From positions 144,640 to 208,639 of the forward strand of contig NZ_NHOC01000004.1 in the NCBI RefSeq assembly GCF_002157465.1: a stretch of DNA of 64,000 bases, written 5' to 3'. Under the pieces are notes generated by a model. It saw only the letters and a list, made by a program, of their open reading frames with translations, made no database searches and was not told where the DNA came from. A program made the translations under genes and the position numbers. The DNA is from Butyricicoccus porcorum (GTDB lineage Bacteria > Bacillota > Clostridia > Oscillospirales > Butyricicoccaceae). Below, piece after piece: positions 16,267 to 26,216 of the stretch (the stretch's first letter is position 1; the number at the start of each line of letters is the position of its first letter).

Positions 16267-16823
16267 TCTGTTTCCTCCGAAAGAGTTCCGTCTGCTGACT
16301 CATACTTTAATTGATCTAACGGTATACCATTCTGATCGATTTCAACGGTATTTCCGTCTCTATCTGTTGCTGAAATAATATTTCCCTCTTCATCCATTTC
16401 ATAACTTAATCCATACTTTTCCGCATATTTCCAATATTCCGGTATATGATCTTCATCTTCATATATGACAGTTGTAATCTCAGCCGTATATGGGTATCGG
16501 ATAAAATAGGCAACCGTACCGCATGCGCCGACCGCCACAGCCGCCAGACAGGCTGTCAACGCAATCCGAATCCACTTTCTGTTGCGCTGAACGCCTGCAA
16601 TTTCCTGTTCCGGCACATCGCGCAGCATCTCTGCCGCCATCTCTGCAGGGCTGCCGAACGCCTCCAGAAAATCCTCATACGAGGCATCCGGACAGTCGTC
16701 CAGAAAAATCCCAATCGTCCGTTTCAGGTCGCTCATCAGCCTGTGTTTCTGTCTCATGCCGCAGGTCAGCTTCCTGCCCGTCTGTTTCAGGTACTTCCGC
16801 GCCGCTGTATTCTTCCTGTTCAT
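16263..16823 (-). CDS. DUF1700/HAAS-like membrane protein
   Basis: The 186-aa protein has a cytosolic N-terminal region (SDLKRTIGIFLDDCPDASYEDFLEAFGSP, like the HAAS/DUF1700 signalling domain that accompanies PadR), one membrane helix (about residues 85-107) and an acidic external part (YEDEDHIPEYWKYAEKYGL). GGGGAG stands 4 nt before ATG 16823. The coding region starts 149 nt inside the PadR frame. Such pairs usually relay envelope signals together with the PadR repressor; this is known for the class and inferred here. Confidence 0.75.
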   Translation of the reverse strand: MNRKNTAARKYLKQTGRKLTCGMRQKHRLMSDLKRTIGIFLDDCPDASYEDFLEAFGSPAEMAAEMLRDVPEQEIAGVQRNRKWIRIALTACLAAVAVGACGTVAYFIRYPYTAEITTVIYEDEDHIPEYWKYAEKYGLSYEMDEEGNIISATDRDGNTVEIDQNGIPLDQLKYESADGTLSEETE

Positions 16824-17208
16824 ATGTCTCCCCCTCAGATGCCAGAATGGTATCTACTCCCTCAGAAAACTGTCGGAACAATCCTCGCAATTCCTTCAAA
16901 TATGTCCTGCCCTTTTCGGTAATCGCATAATACTGCCGTTTTCTGCCGTCCGGTGCAATGCGCTTCTTGCACTCGTCGATATACTCGAATTTCACCATCC
17001 GGTAGATGATCGAATACGGGAACACGATCTGGAACGTGCCGCCGCTGCGGCGGTTCAGCTCCTCCGGGATTTCCCCAATATACATATCGCGCTCGTTCAG
17101 CAGAAACAGCACCAGCATCTCTGCAACGGCCTTTTTCAGGTTGTCTTCCATGCCGGCGACCGAGCCGCTCCGCTCCGGTGCGCCACTCTCATTTGGCTTT
17201 CTCGGCAT
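16675..17208 (-). CDS. PadR-family transcriptional regulator with C-terminal extension
   Basis: The PadR winged helix spans about residues 20-115 (NLKKAVAEMLVLFLLNERDMYIGEI, then KKRIAPDGRKRQYYAITEKGRTYLKEL). A Glu/Asp/Thr-rich tail of about 60 residues follows, exactly where the next gene overlaps in another frame. ATG 17208 is preferred because AAGGTGG lies 5 nt upstream; an ATG six codons earlier has no ribosome site. A promoter lies just ahead. The tail is unusual for PadR, whose members end near 110 aa, and may be only a by-product of the overlap. Confidence 0.85.
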   Translation of the reverse strand: MPRKPNESGAPERSGSVAGMEDNLKKAVAEMLVLFLLNERDMYIGEIPEELNRRSGGTFQIVFPYSIIYRMVKFEYIDECKKRIAPDGRKRQYYAITEKGRTYLKELRGLFRQFSEGVDTILASEGETYEQEEYSGAEVPETDGQEADLRHETETQADERPETDDWDFSGRLSGCLV

Positions 17209-17247
17209 ACGATCCACCTTCTCCATTTTTATTTTACTTAATTATAT

Positions 17248-17276
17248 AGTATAGCCAATCTTTCAAATTTTATCAA
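17248..17276 (-). promoter_or_regulatory. Promoter of PadR operon
   Basis: TTGATA (17276..17271) and TATACT (17253..17248), 17-nt spacer, followed by an AT-rich leader to the PadR start. Confidence 0.75.
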
Positions 17277-17321
17277 CAATACGAAAAGTTTTTTATTAAA
17301 AATTTACTATGGCGCAGAGCA

Positions 17322-17358
17322 ATCCCCGTCTGTTTACCATTGATAAACAAACGGGGAT
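17322..17358. terminator. Hairpin after exported protein gene
   Basis: ATCCCCGTCTGTTTA (17322-17336) and TAAACAAACGGGGAT (17344-17358) form a 15-bp stem with one mismatch and a 7-nt loop. There is no T run, so termination strength is uncertain. Confidence 0.5.
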
Positions 17359-17374
17359 CCATATCTGTTTATTG

Positions 17375-18166
17375 TTAGTTTTCAATTCTGCTCAATAGCA
17401 GCTTAAACGGGTTAATTTCATCCGGATTCAAACTTTCCGCAACTGCCAACGCTTCGTCAAATGTCTCATATTCTGTCAAACAAGTTTGTTCTACATATTC
17501 GTCAATGGTTTCCATCTGCTTGACCTGATCATCAGAGTACGCACTGATGGCTACAGTCTCCTCTCTTTGTTCCTCCAGTTCATTGATCGCATCTCCAGCA
17601 AATTCCACATTCATCTCGTCAATATTCTGGAGCTTCCACAGACCATCCTCTTTTACCATCGTTGCAGTTATAGTATTTTGATTGATTGGAGCAGTAACTT
17701 CTAATTTATCATTTTCATTTTGTTCTACCCAGTTCCCCCATACCTGACATACAGCTTTTACAGTTGCTGTCTGTCCATCTTCACTAATATTCACGTTACG
17801 AAATGTATAATCAAGCACTCCTGCATCTGCAACATAACATACTCTATTCTTTCCAATTTCACGAAGTATCTTCTCATTTGTCTCTTTATAAGTTTGACGG
17901 CAAACATTGCTCTCAGCATAATACTGATCCATTTTTGTGTTAAAATCATCAATATATGCCTGAATATGTTCCTCTGTCAACATATCAGTCTTGCCATTTT
18001 CTGATTCAAAATATCCAATCTGATATGAAATATCCTGAGAGCCGATAAATGCCTCTTTTACCGCTTCTACTTCTGGCGATGTCTGCGAGTCTGCCCATGC
18101 GGTTCCACCGACTAAACAGGCGCTTATCAACGAAATAGCCAACGCTCGCTTCCATTTTTTCATCAT
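17375..18166 (-). CDS. Exported protein of unknown function (NTF2-like middle possible)
   Basis: The 263-aa product starts with a Sec signal (MMKKWKRALAISLISACLVGG, cleaved near AWA-DS). The mature part is acidic, with a stretch (DYTFRNVNISEDGQTATV ... TATMVKEDGLWKLQNID) that has the look of NTF2-like calcium or ligand-binding folds. AAGGAG is 7 nt before the first ATG. It lies 24 nt downstream of the amidase-like gene in the same operon and starts with nearly the same residues as that gene's original leader. No enzyme motif is visible. Confidence 0.7.
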   Translation of the reverse strand: MMKKWKRALAISLISACLVGGTAWADSQTSPEVEAVKEAFIGSQDISYQIGYFESENGKTDMLTEEHIQAYIDDFNTKMDQYYAESNVCRQTYKETNEKILREIGKNRVCYVADAGVLDYTFRNVNISEDGQTATVKAVCQVWGNWVEQNENDKLEVTAPINQNTITATMVKEDGLWKLQNIDEMNVEFAGDAINELEEQREETVAISAYSDDQVKQMETIDEYVEQTCLTEYETFDEALAVAESLNPDEINPFKLLLSRIEN

Positions 18167-18190
18167 AGGTCAACTCCTTTTGTCAGTGAA

Positions 18191-18817
18191 TTACGCGGGC
18201 AGTTCAAACGCATAGATTCTTGTATATTTTCTCTGTGCGTTTGCTTTATCTCGGTTCCATATAACATGATACCGTTCGTTGCTATGTTGATTTATCAAAT
18301 CACCAGTCACGTTTCCATCCAAGGAAGTATTCGATGTTTTCGCATTATTAACAACATAAAAAGAAGAGTGATTCATCTCTCCATTCCCAGTCCAGTCATA
18401 AAAAATAACAACCTTTCCGGTATTAGAAGCTGTAAGATTTGCGCTATTATTTACATATGCATACGTTCCTGTAACGCCATTTTTGCTCCAATTTCCCAAT
18501 CTATTCCAACTTAAACTCTTCACATAATTCTTAAATGAATCGGCCTTGTTCCAATTCGTTGTCCCACACTGTTGACCATCATTATTGTAGCTGGTAGTCC
18601 AACTCGCAGTCTTTTTCATACCACCTGCGTAAAAGCATTGTGAAACGAAATTTGTACAGTCCGCTCCTCCATAAAACTTATATGTTGGATTAGGATCAAG
18701 CGCATATTGGTTTGAATAATTGATAGCTGCCGTTCTGCTGTATGCAAATGCCGATGATGCTAAACAAAGCAGTGTACAAAACATACACAAAATTCCCCTT
18801 TTTCACTTCTTCATCAT
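18191..18817 (-). pseudogene. Amidase_6-like exported protein with in-frame stop in signal peptide
   Basis: The mature domain (about 185 aa) matches the putative amidase domain (Amidase_6 type) with YGGADCTNFVSQC as the cysteine motif and MNHSSFYVV as the His motif. The best start is ATG 18817 after AGGAAGGATG, but codon 5 is TGA (18805..18803): the frame reads M-M-K-K-stop-K-R-G, while the adjacent gene reads M-M-K-K-W-K-R-A. One base change (TGG to TGA) explains it. Internal starts (TTG 18790 or ATG 18784, with AAGGGG upstream) could still make a protein, but the basic n-region of the signal would be lost. Confidence 0.75.
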
Positions 18818-18933
18818 AATACATCCTTCCTACACGATTCAGCTTCTATAACCTTCTTTACTCATATTATAATCATAAAATATATTTTGTCAATACAAAA
18901 TTACAATTCTTAAAAATATTTCTTCATTAAAAA

Positions 18934-18961
18934 TCCCCGCCTGCCGCAGCAGACGGGGGAT
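18934..18961 (-). terminator. Terminator of ilvD
   Basis: On the minus strand TCCCCCGTCTGC pairs with GCAGGCGGGGA, followed by TTTTT. It lies about 20 nt after the ilvD stop. Confidence 0.85.
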
Positions 18962-18982
18962 GAAAACGCAATTGCTTTGTGC

Positions 18983-20647
18983 TTACTTGAGGACAGCGCC
19001 CTTGTTCGCAGAGGTGACCAGACGCGAATAGCGTGCCAGCCAGCCGGTCTTGATCTTCGGCTCCTTCGGAATGAAGGCCTCGCGGCGCTTTGCAAATTCC
19101 TCATCGGAAACCTTTGCATTGACGGAATGCTCCGGGATGTTGATTTCGATGATATCGCCTTCCTGAAGCAGGCCGATTTCACCGCCCATCGCAGCCTCCG
19201 GGCAGACATGGCCGATGGATGCACCACGGGACGCACCGGAGAAACGGCCGTCGGTAATCAGTGCAACATCCTTATCCAGCTTCATGCCGGCCAGTGCAGA
19301 GGTCGGGTTAAGCATTTCGCGCATACCCGGACCGCCCTTCGGGCCCTCATAGCGAATGACAACGACATCGCCCTTGTTGATCTTGCCGCCGTAAATCGCT
19401 TCGATTGCCTCTTCTTCGCTGTCGAACAGACGAGCCGGGCCGGTATGCTTCATCATTTCCGGTGCAACTGCGCTCTGCTTGACGGCACAGCCTTCCTTGG
19501 CAATGTTGCCCCACAGAATTGCAATGCCGCCGGTCTGCATGTACGGATTGTCAATCGGACGGATAACCTCCGGATTGGTGTTATAGCAGTGTGCGATGTT
19601 CTCGCCGACCTTCTTGCCGGTAGCAGTGATCTGATCCAGCTCGATCAGATTCTTTTTGGACAGCTCATTCATAACTGCATAGATGCCGCCTGCCTCATTC
19701 AGCTCCTGAATGTAGGTACGGCCTGCCGGTGCCAGATGGCACAGGTTCGGCGTGCAGGCAGAAACCTCGTTCAGCTTATTCAGATCCAGCTCCAGACCTG
19801 CCTCATGTGCGATGGCAAGCAAATGAAGAACCGTATTGGTCGAACAGCCCAGTGCCATTTCACATTCCAGTGCGTTGTGGATGGACTTTTCGGTGATGAT
19901 ATCACGCGGCTTGATGTCCTTTTCCAGCAGCTCCATGATCTTCATGCCAGCATGCTTGGCAAGCTGGATGCGGTCGGAATAAACCGCCGGAATCGTGCCG
20001 TTGCCCGGCAGTGCCATGCCGATTGCCTCACACAGGCAGTTCATCGAGTTTGCGGTGTACATGCCGGAGCAGGAACCGCAGCCCGGGCAGGAATGCTGCT
20101 CAATATCAGCCAGCTCAGTATCGTCAATCAGGTTTGCCTTGCGCGCACCGACTGCCTCGAACGTGTAGGACAGCGAGACATTCTCGCAATTGTGATGGCC
20201 TGCCAGCATCGGGCCGCCGGAGCAGACGATAGCCGGGATGTTCAGACGAGCTGCCGCCATGACCATGCCCGGAACGATCTTATCGCAGTTCGGGATGAGT
20301 ACAAGTGCGTCAAACTGGTGTGCCTGTGCGAGCGTCTCAACAGAGTCCGCAATCAGCTCACGGGACGGCAGCGAAAACTTCATGCCGATGTGGCCCATTG
20401 CAATGCCGTCGCATACGCCGATGGCCGGAACCAGAACCGGCGTACCGCCAGCCATACTGACGCCAGTCTTGACTGCATTGGCAATTTTGTCCAGATTGAT
20501 GTGACCCGGGATGATCTCACTGTACGCAGAAACGACGCCGATAATCGGGCGGTTCATTTCTTCCTCGGTCATGCCGGTCGCACGCAGCAGCGAACGATGC
20601 GGTACACGCTCCACGCCCTGCGTGACGTTATGACTTCTCAATTCCAT
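18983..20647 (-). CDS. ilvD: Dihydroxy-acid dehydratase
   Basis: The 554-aa enzyme makes 2-keto acids for Val, Ile and Leu. It has three cysteines for the Fe-S cluster region ([11 protein letters not shown], about 120; [19 protein letters not shown], about 192-210) and [12 protein letters not shown] near the C-terminus. It is the last gene of ilvBNCD, and a terminator separates it from ilvC, so its level may be lower or independently set. AGGAGG lies 9 nt before the ATG. Confidence 0.97.
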   Translation of the reverse strand: MELRSHNVTQGVERVPHRSLLRATGMTEEEMNRPIIGVVSAYSEIIPGHINLDKIANAVKTGVSMAGGTPVLVPAIGVCDGIAMGHIGMKFSLPSRELIADSVETLAQAHQFDALVLIPNCDKIVPGMVMAAARLNIPAIVCSGGPMLAGHHNCENVSLSYTFEAVGARKANLIDDTELADIEQHSCPGCGSCSGMYTANSMNCLCEAIGMALPGNGTIPAVYSDRIQLAKHAGMKIMELLEKDIKPRDIITEKSIHNALECEMALGCSTNTVLHLLAIAHEAGLELDLNKLNEVSACTPNLCHLAPAGRTYIQELNEAGGIYAVMNELSKKNLIELDQITATGKKVGENIAHCYNTNPEVIRPIDNPYMQTGGIAILWGNIAKEGCAVKQSAVAPEMMKHTGPARLFDSEEEAIEAIYGGKINKGDVVVIRYEGPKGGPGMREMLNPTSALAGMKLDKDVALITDGRFSGASRGASIGHVCPEAAMGGEIGLLQEGDIIEINIPEHSVNAKVSDEEFAKRREAFIPKEPKIKTGWLARYSRLVTSANKGAVLK

Positions 20648-20682
20648 AAGTACCTCCTGACAGGCGGCAGCTGCCGCCGATT

Positions 20683-20721
20683 AAAAAACGGGGACGGAGA
20701 CCTGATGTCCCATCCCCGTTT
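20683..20721 (-). terminator. Terminator-like hairpin between ilvC and ilvD
   Basis: AAACGGGG (20721..20714) pairs with CCCCGTTT (20693..20686), followed by more T. It would reduce transcription from ilvC into ilvD. Confidence 0.7.
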
Positions 20722-20751
20722 GTCTGTTTGGATGATGTGGTATGTATATCC

Positions 20752-21765
<1,014 letters not shown>

Positions 21766-21852
21766 CTAATTCGCGGAACCAAAGTCCGCTAACTTGTATA
21801 TTATAAAATAATACAGCCCACAAATCAAGCCCGAAAGCCGATAACATCCGTC

Positions 21853-22341
21853 TCAGGCGTTGTTTTTGTCCTTATGGACAGCTGTGACGCCGGTGCGGCT
21901 GGATTCCACGATATCAAAGCTGCTGATGACAGACAGGAACGTGTCAATGCGGGAAGGTGTGCCGTCCATGCGGACAATAATGGTCTCATCACTGGAAGAG
22001 ACAACGTCTGCATGGTATACGCCGCAAAGCTCACGAACCGCCTCGCGGTCGTTGACATCGCCGCGGATTTTGACCAACACCAGTTCCCAGCAGAATGCCT
22101 CGTCCTCTTCAATGTGAACGACCTCGATACACTCTTCCAGCTTTGCCATCTGCTTGAGTACCTGACCGAGTGTGTACTCATCGCCGATGACAACAATGGT
22201 AATGCGGGAAATCTCAGGATCCGTCGTCGGAGATACCGTCAGCGAATCGATGTTAAAGCCGCGGCGTCCAAACAGGCTGGAAACACGCGCCAGAACGCCG
22301 GAATGGTTCTGAACGAGGGCTGAAATAATATATTTTTCCAT
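21853..22341 (-). CDS. ilvN: Acetolactate synthase small (regulatory) subunit
   Basis: The 162-aa protein has an N-terminal ACT domain (ALVQNHSGVLARVSSLFGRRGFNIDSLTVSPT) and a C-terminal IlvN/IlvH domain (about residues 85-155). It confers feedback inhibition, usually by valine, on the catalytic subunit encoded 15 nt upstream. The length is normal for the family. Confidence 0.96.
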   Translation of the reverse strand: MEKYIISALVQNHSGVLARVSSLFGRRGFNIDSLTVSPTTDPEISRITIVVIGDEYTLGQVLKQMAKLEECIEVVHIEEDEAFCWELVLVKIRGDVNDREAVRELCGVYHADVVSSSDETIIVRMDGTPSRIDTFLSVISSFDIVESSRTGVTAVHKDKNNA

Positions 22342-22356
22342 ATTTTACTACCTCCG

Positions 22357-24021
22357 TCAGTCAATCACAACGTTGTTGATGGTCTGGCCTGCCGGGATGA
22401 ACGGCAGAACACGCTCGTCCTTATCAACAATCGCATCGATGATAACCGGGCCGTCCGCCTTCAGAGCCTCGCGCAGCGCCGCTTCAAATTCCGCCAGCGT
22501 CTTGCAGCGGATTCCCTTTGCACCGAATGCCTCTGCCAGCTTGACGAAGTCGGTCTTTCTGTGCGGATCGGTATTGGAATAGCGGTGGCCATAGAACGAG
22601 GTCTGCCACTGGCGAACCATGCCGAGTACAGCATTGTCGACAATGACCGTGACAACCGGCAGATGATAGCTGACAGCGGTGCACATCTCCTGCAAGTTCA
22701 TGTGGAAGCTGCCGTCGCCGGTGATATGTACAACCTTTCGGTTCGGGCATGCCACCTGTGCGCCGATGGCTGCACCGTAGCCATAGCCCATTGTGCCGAG
22801 GCCACCGGAGGACAGGAAGGTGCGCGGCTTTTCACGGCCGGTGAACTGTGCCGCCCACATCTGATGCTGGCCGACATCGGTTGCAACGATATCGTCCTTA
22901 TCCAGCAGCTCGTTGATCTTCTTCATCAGCTGGTGCGGACGAATGACGGAATCGTCGTCCTTCGGCCGATAATCCATGCGCTTCTTCCAGGTTGCAATCT
23001 GCTCCTTCCACGGAGTGTGATCCGCGTGATCGATGAGCGGAAGAACAGCCTCCAGTACATCGCGCGCATCGCCGATGACGTTGTGGTCAACCTCAATGTT
23101 TTTGTTGACCTCTGCCGGGTCGATATCAACCTGGACAATCTTTGCCGAGGTTGCGAAATCGCCCATCTTGGTGGCAACACGGTCAGAGAAACGCGTGCCG
23201 AGTGCGATCAGCAGGTCAGCCTTGTCGACCGCGCGGCCCGCAGAAACCCAGCCGTGCATGCCGATCATGCCCATATTCAGCGGATCGTCACACTTGAGTG
23301 CGCCGATGCCCATCATGGCATGGCATGTTGGAATGTCTGCGCGGTGAATCAGCTGTTCGAGCAGGTCGGATGCACCGGATGTGATGACACCGCCGCCGAA
23401 GAAGATAACCGGGCGTTCACTCGCGTTAATCATATCCGCCATCTTCTTGATCTGTTCGTGCTGAATCTGCGGATGCGGGCGCGGCTGAACGGCCGGCTTG
23501 TGCTCAAATTCACAGACCGCTGCGGTGACGTCCTTCGGAATATCGATCAGAACCGGGCCCGGGCGTCCGCTCATTGCAATTTCAAATGCGAGGCGAACGG
23601 TATCCGCCAGCTCCTCGACCTTGCGGACAACAAAGTTATGCTTGGTAATCGGCATGGTGATGCCCGCGATATAGACCTCCTGGAAGCTGTCGCGGCCGAT
23701 GAACGACGTGCCGACGTTGCCGGTGATGGCAACCATCGGGATGGAGTCCATATACGCCGTTGCAATGCCGGTGACCAGGTTGGTTGCACCCGGTCCGGAG
23801 GTCGCAAGGCATACGCCAACCTTGCCGGTCGCGCGCGCATAACCGTCCGCTGCATGGGACGCGCCCTGCTCATGTGCCGTCAGGACATGGTGCATGCGGT
23901 CGGAATACTTATACAGTTCGTCATAAATGTTGAGTACTGCGCCGCCCGGATAACCGAAAATGGTATCGGTTCCCTGTTCCAGCAGCGTCTCAATGAGAAT
24001 CTGTGAACCATTGAGTTTCAT
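22357..24021 (-). CDS. ilvB: Acetolactate synthase large (catalytic) subunit
   Basis: The 554-aa thiamine-diphosphate enzyme condenses pyruvate (or pyruvate plus 2-ketobutyrate). N-terminal FGYPGGAVLNIYDEL and HEQGASHAADGYARATGKVG contain the catalytic Glu, the FAD region is central, and GDGSFHMNLQEM with VDNAVLGM binds ThDP-Mg. ATG 24021 follows CAGGAGAG; the longer frame runs back into the T-box leader and is noncoding. It is the first gene of ilvBNCD. Confidence 0.97.
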   Translation of the reverse strand: MKLNGSQILIETLLEQGTDTIFGYPGGAVLNIYDELYKYSDRMHHVLTAHEQGASHAADGYARATGKVGVCLATSGPGATNLVTGIATAYMDSIPMVAITGNVGTSFIGRDSFQEVYIAGITMPITKHNFVVRKVEELADTVRLAFEIAMSGRPGPVLIDIPKDVTAAVCEFEHKPAVQPRPHPQIQHEQIKKMADMINASERPVIFFGGGVITSGASDLLEQLIHRADIPTCHAMMGIGALKCDDPLNMGMIGMHGWVSAGRAVDKADLLIALGTRFSDRVATKMGDFATSAKIVQVDIDPAEVNKNIEVDHNVIGDARDVLEAVLPLIDHADHTPWKEQIATWKKRMDYRPKDDDSVIRPHQLMKKINELLDKDDIVATDVGQHQMWAAQFTGREKPRTFLSSGGLGTMGYGYGAAIGAQVACPNRKVVHITGDGSFHMNLQEMCTAVSYHLPVVTVIVDNAVLGMVRQWQTSFYGHRYSNTDPHRKTDFVKLAEAFGAKGIRCKTLAEFEAALREALKADGPVIIDAIVDKDERVLPFIPAGQTINNVVID

Positions 24022-24084
24022 AGCAATCTCTCCTGAAATATTTTTTCGTATCTTGCGCGCCCGGACGGAAAACGCCATCGCGCT

Positions 24085-24400
24085 CCGCGCCGACGCCCGA
24101 TGCAGGCAAATAAAAAAGCCCTTATCTCCTGAAAAAGAGACAAAGACTGTGCTCTGCGGTACCACTCTTATTGCCGCCTCAAATGCGGCCACCTCAACGC
24201 ATCGATGCAGAATCTGCACGTAATGCTTGCCCGTTAACGGAGGCTGACCCGATTCCGGTTACTAAAGCCAAGGCCTGTTCGCCCGAACTGCTCGCGGATG
24301 ACGTTCACTTCTCCTCCCCTGCTGCCTTGCACCAAGCGACAGCTCTCTGAAAGCTTCGGGGAAGCTACTCCTTCCGGTCTCTGCATTTACATATCTCGTA
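24085..24400 (-). ncRNA. T-box riboswitch, probably valine-specific
   Basis: The leader of ilvB carries the canonical T-box sequence (AAGAGTGGTACCGC, revcomp of 24156-24169), a distal stem I with AGAGAG and GGTGCAAGG, and a terminator: GTCTTTGTCTC (24147..24137) pairs with GAGATAAGGGC (24128..24118), then TTTTTT. In the specifier region GAAC-GTC-ATCC aligns with the family pattern in which the specifier is followed by A, giving GUC (Val). An ATC (Ile) reading is less likely because it would be followed by C. Uncharged tRNA-Val would favour antitermination. Confidence 0.9.
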
Positions 24401-24406
24401 AGATTT

Positions 24407-24434
24407 ATTATATCTCGTATTTCCAAAATGTCAA
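24407..24434 (-). promoter_or_regulatory. Promoter of T-box-ilvBNCD
   Basis: TTGACA (24434..24429) and TATAAT (24412..24407), 16-nt spacer. TACGAGATAT occurs twice, over and after the -10 box. Confidence 0.8.
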
Positions 24435-24564
24435 CCGATTTTTCGATTTTTTTCATATTGGCTGCCAGATGTGACAGATACAGGAAATCTTTCGCGCGGG
24501 ATGCATGCTTTTGCGCAATGTGTGAAATACTGTATCCATATCCGTTTTGGCGAGGTGATTTTGC

Positions 24565-25248
24565 TTGTTTCTGCTCTTTCTGCGCACACTTCTGGTCTAT
24601 GCCGCTGTCATCGGCGGGCTGCGGTTTACCGGGAAGCGGCAGCTCGGCGAGCTTTCCACCTCGGAATTTGCCGTGACCATTCTGGTTTCCGAGCTGGCAT
24701 CCATCCCGCTTCAGGACACCGCCGTTCCGCTGCTCGGCGGCATTGTCCCGCTTGTGACGCTGCTCGCAGTAGAAGTCCTGCTGTCCTGTCTGTGCCGTCG
24801 CAGCCGCCGTGCCCGCCGGCTGTTGTGCGGCAATCCATGCGTCGTCATCCGGGATGGGACGTTTGACACAAACATGCTGCGCATGCTCCGGCTCGCGCCG
24901 GAGGACATTCTGGAAGGTCTGCGCATTGCGGGTGTGACACGCATGGAGGATGTGCGATATGCCATCATCGAGACCAACGGACAGCTCAGTGTCATCCCGC
25001 GCGCTGCACAGCAGCCGCTGACGCCGGATGACCTCCATATGCAGCCCACAGAACAGGGTATGCCACTGGTTGTCGTGTCTGAAGGGAAGCTGGTTCACTA
25101 CAATATCCGGCAGCTGTACAGGACAGAGGACGAAATTATCCAATTGTGCCGCGAACGGGGTGCCGATTCCCTGGACAGCGTATTTCTGCTGACATTGGAT
25201 GACTGCGGCAATGCTTTCCTCCAGCTGCGCGGCGGTGGGACATCATGA
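24565..25248 (+). CDS. DUF421 (YetF-like) membrane protein
   Basis: The 227-aa protein has about three N-terminal helices and the DUF421 cytosolic domain: RFTGKRQLGELSTSEFAVTILVSELASIP, then NPCVVIRDGTFDTNMLRMLRLAPEDILEGLR. The function of the family is unclear; roles in sporulation or envelope stress have been suggested. The start is TTG 24565 with GAGGTGAT upstream; no ATG fits. Its stop overlaps the next gene, which encodes a DUF4363 protein, a common pairing. Confidence 0.85.
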   Translation: MFLLFLRTLLVYAAVIGGLRFTGKRQLGELSTSEFAVTILVSELASIPLQDTAVPLLGGIVPLVTLLAVEVLLSCLCRRSRRARRLLCGNPCVVIRDGTFDTNMLRMLRLAPEDILEGLRIAGVTRMEDVRYAIIETNGQLSVIPRAAQQPLTPDDLHMQPTEQGMPLVVVSEGKLVHYNIRQLYRTEDEIIQLCRERGADSLDSVFLLTLDDCGNAFLQLRGGGTS

Positions 25249-25625
25249 AGCGGTTTTGGGCAGCCGTCGTGCTGCTGGTTTCCGTCGCCGCAGGCGGATT
25301 GTATAACCTTTCCTCCGTTTCCAGCACAGTGCACGACATCTCCGCCACACTCACGCAGGCACAGAATGCTGCACAACAGGAACAGCTTTCCACCGCCGCA
25401 CAGCTGACCGCGCAGGCACACGACGACTACCAGCAGCACGAAGCATATCTGTCCGCGGTCATCGGTGAAAAGCTGCTCGATGAGGTGCGTCTGGGCTTTG
25501 CGCGCACACAGGCCGGCGTGCAGGCAGGTGACTGTACGCAGCTCGCGCTCGAACTGGCCGGGCTGCGGCAGGCAGTGGATGACCTGTTGCGTGCCGAAGC
25601 CATCGGGCTGAAAAACATTTTCTAA
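25245..25625 (+). CDS. DUF4363-like single-pass membrane protein
   Basis: The 126-aa protein has an N-terminal membrane anchor (RFWAAVVLLVSVAAGGLYNL) and an external helical domain rich in Gln and Ala that looks like a four-helix bundle (QNAAQQEQLSTAAQLTAQAHDDY). It overlaps the DUF421 stop by 4 nt (ATGA), so the two are coupled and probably interact. Function unknown. Confidence 0.8.
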   Translation: MKRFWAAVVLLVSVAAGGLYNLSSVSSTVHDISATLTQAQNAAQQEQLSTAAQLTAQAHDDYQQHEAYLSAVIGEKLLDEVRLGFARTQAGVQAGDCTQLALELAGLRQAVDDLLRAEAIGLKNIF

Positions 25626-25632
25626 AACAAGA

Positions 25633-25668
25633 AAAAGCCCGCCGGATACACAATCCCGCGGGCTTTAT
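25633..25668. terminator. Terminator between convergent genes
   Basis: AAAGCCCGC (25634-25642) with GCGGGCTTT (25658-25666). The T run is better on the minus strand, ending the P-loop gene. Confidence 0.8.
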
Positions 25669-25679
25669 GGTCAATTGAA

Positions 25680-26090
25680 TTACAGGTACTTCTTCATCAC
25701 GTCGCTGGCAGAAGCCGCGTCGCCGGACAGAGCAACGGTAAATTCTACGCTGTGCTTGGAAGAGAACTCATCCAGAGCCAGAATGAACTGATCCGCATCC
25801 TCCGGCTTGTCATCACATGCAACCTTGTACAGGCTGTCGATGAAGATCTTGGTGATGTCGTAGTTTCCTGCATGAATGCCGGCCACGAAGCCAAGAAGCG
25901 AGGAGTAATTTGAAACACTATAGTCCTGAACGTTAATCAGTCGAGCCTTGTGAGAAATGTCAAAGTTCAGCTGATTGCCCTTTGCGATGCAGACGATGGA
26001 GCCCGGCTCCTGTGCTGCCGCCTCGTTGACGAGATCGATAATGTTCTTGGTCTTACCGCTTCCGGTAGCCGCCATAATTAATTTAACCAT
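25680..26090 (-). CDS. Small P-loop protein of unknown function
   Basis: The 136-aa protein begins with a Walker A loop (MVKLIMAATGSGKTKNIIDLV) and has a hydrophobic strand ending in IFIDSLYK that could be Walker B. There is no helicase or kinase module, and it is much shorter than a PilT ATPase. It may be a minimal nucleotide-binding protein. It resembles small P-loop proteins I recall as conserved in Clostridia, without an assigned role. AGGAAAAC lies before the ATG, and the gene stands alone with its own terminator. Confidence 0.75.
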   Translation of the reverse strand: MVKLIMAATGSGKTKNIIDLVNEAAAQEPGSIVCIAKGNQLNFDISHKARLINVQDYSVSNYSSLLGFVAGIHAGNYDITKIFIDSLYKVACDDKPEDADQFILALDEFSSKHSVEFTVALSGDAASASDVMKKYL

Positions 26091-26216
26091 TTTAGTTTTC
26101 CTCCCAATCTACTATGAGGTTGTTACAATGGTATCATAAATTGCAAAAAATTACAACGGATTTTGTAAAGAAAACCGAAGGTTCCGCTGCAAGATTTACA
26201 GTCCTGTAAAAAATTT

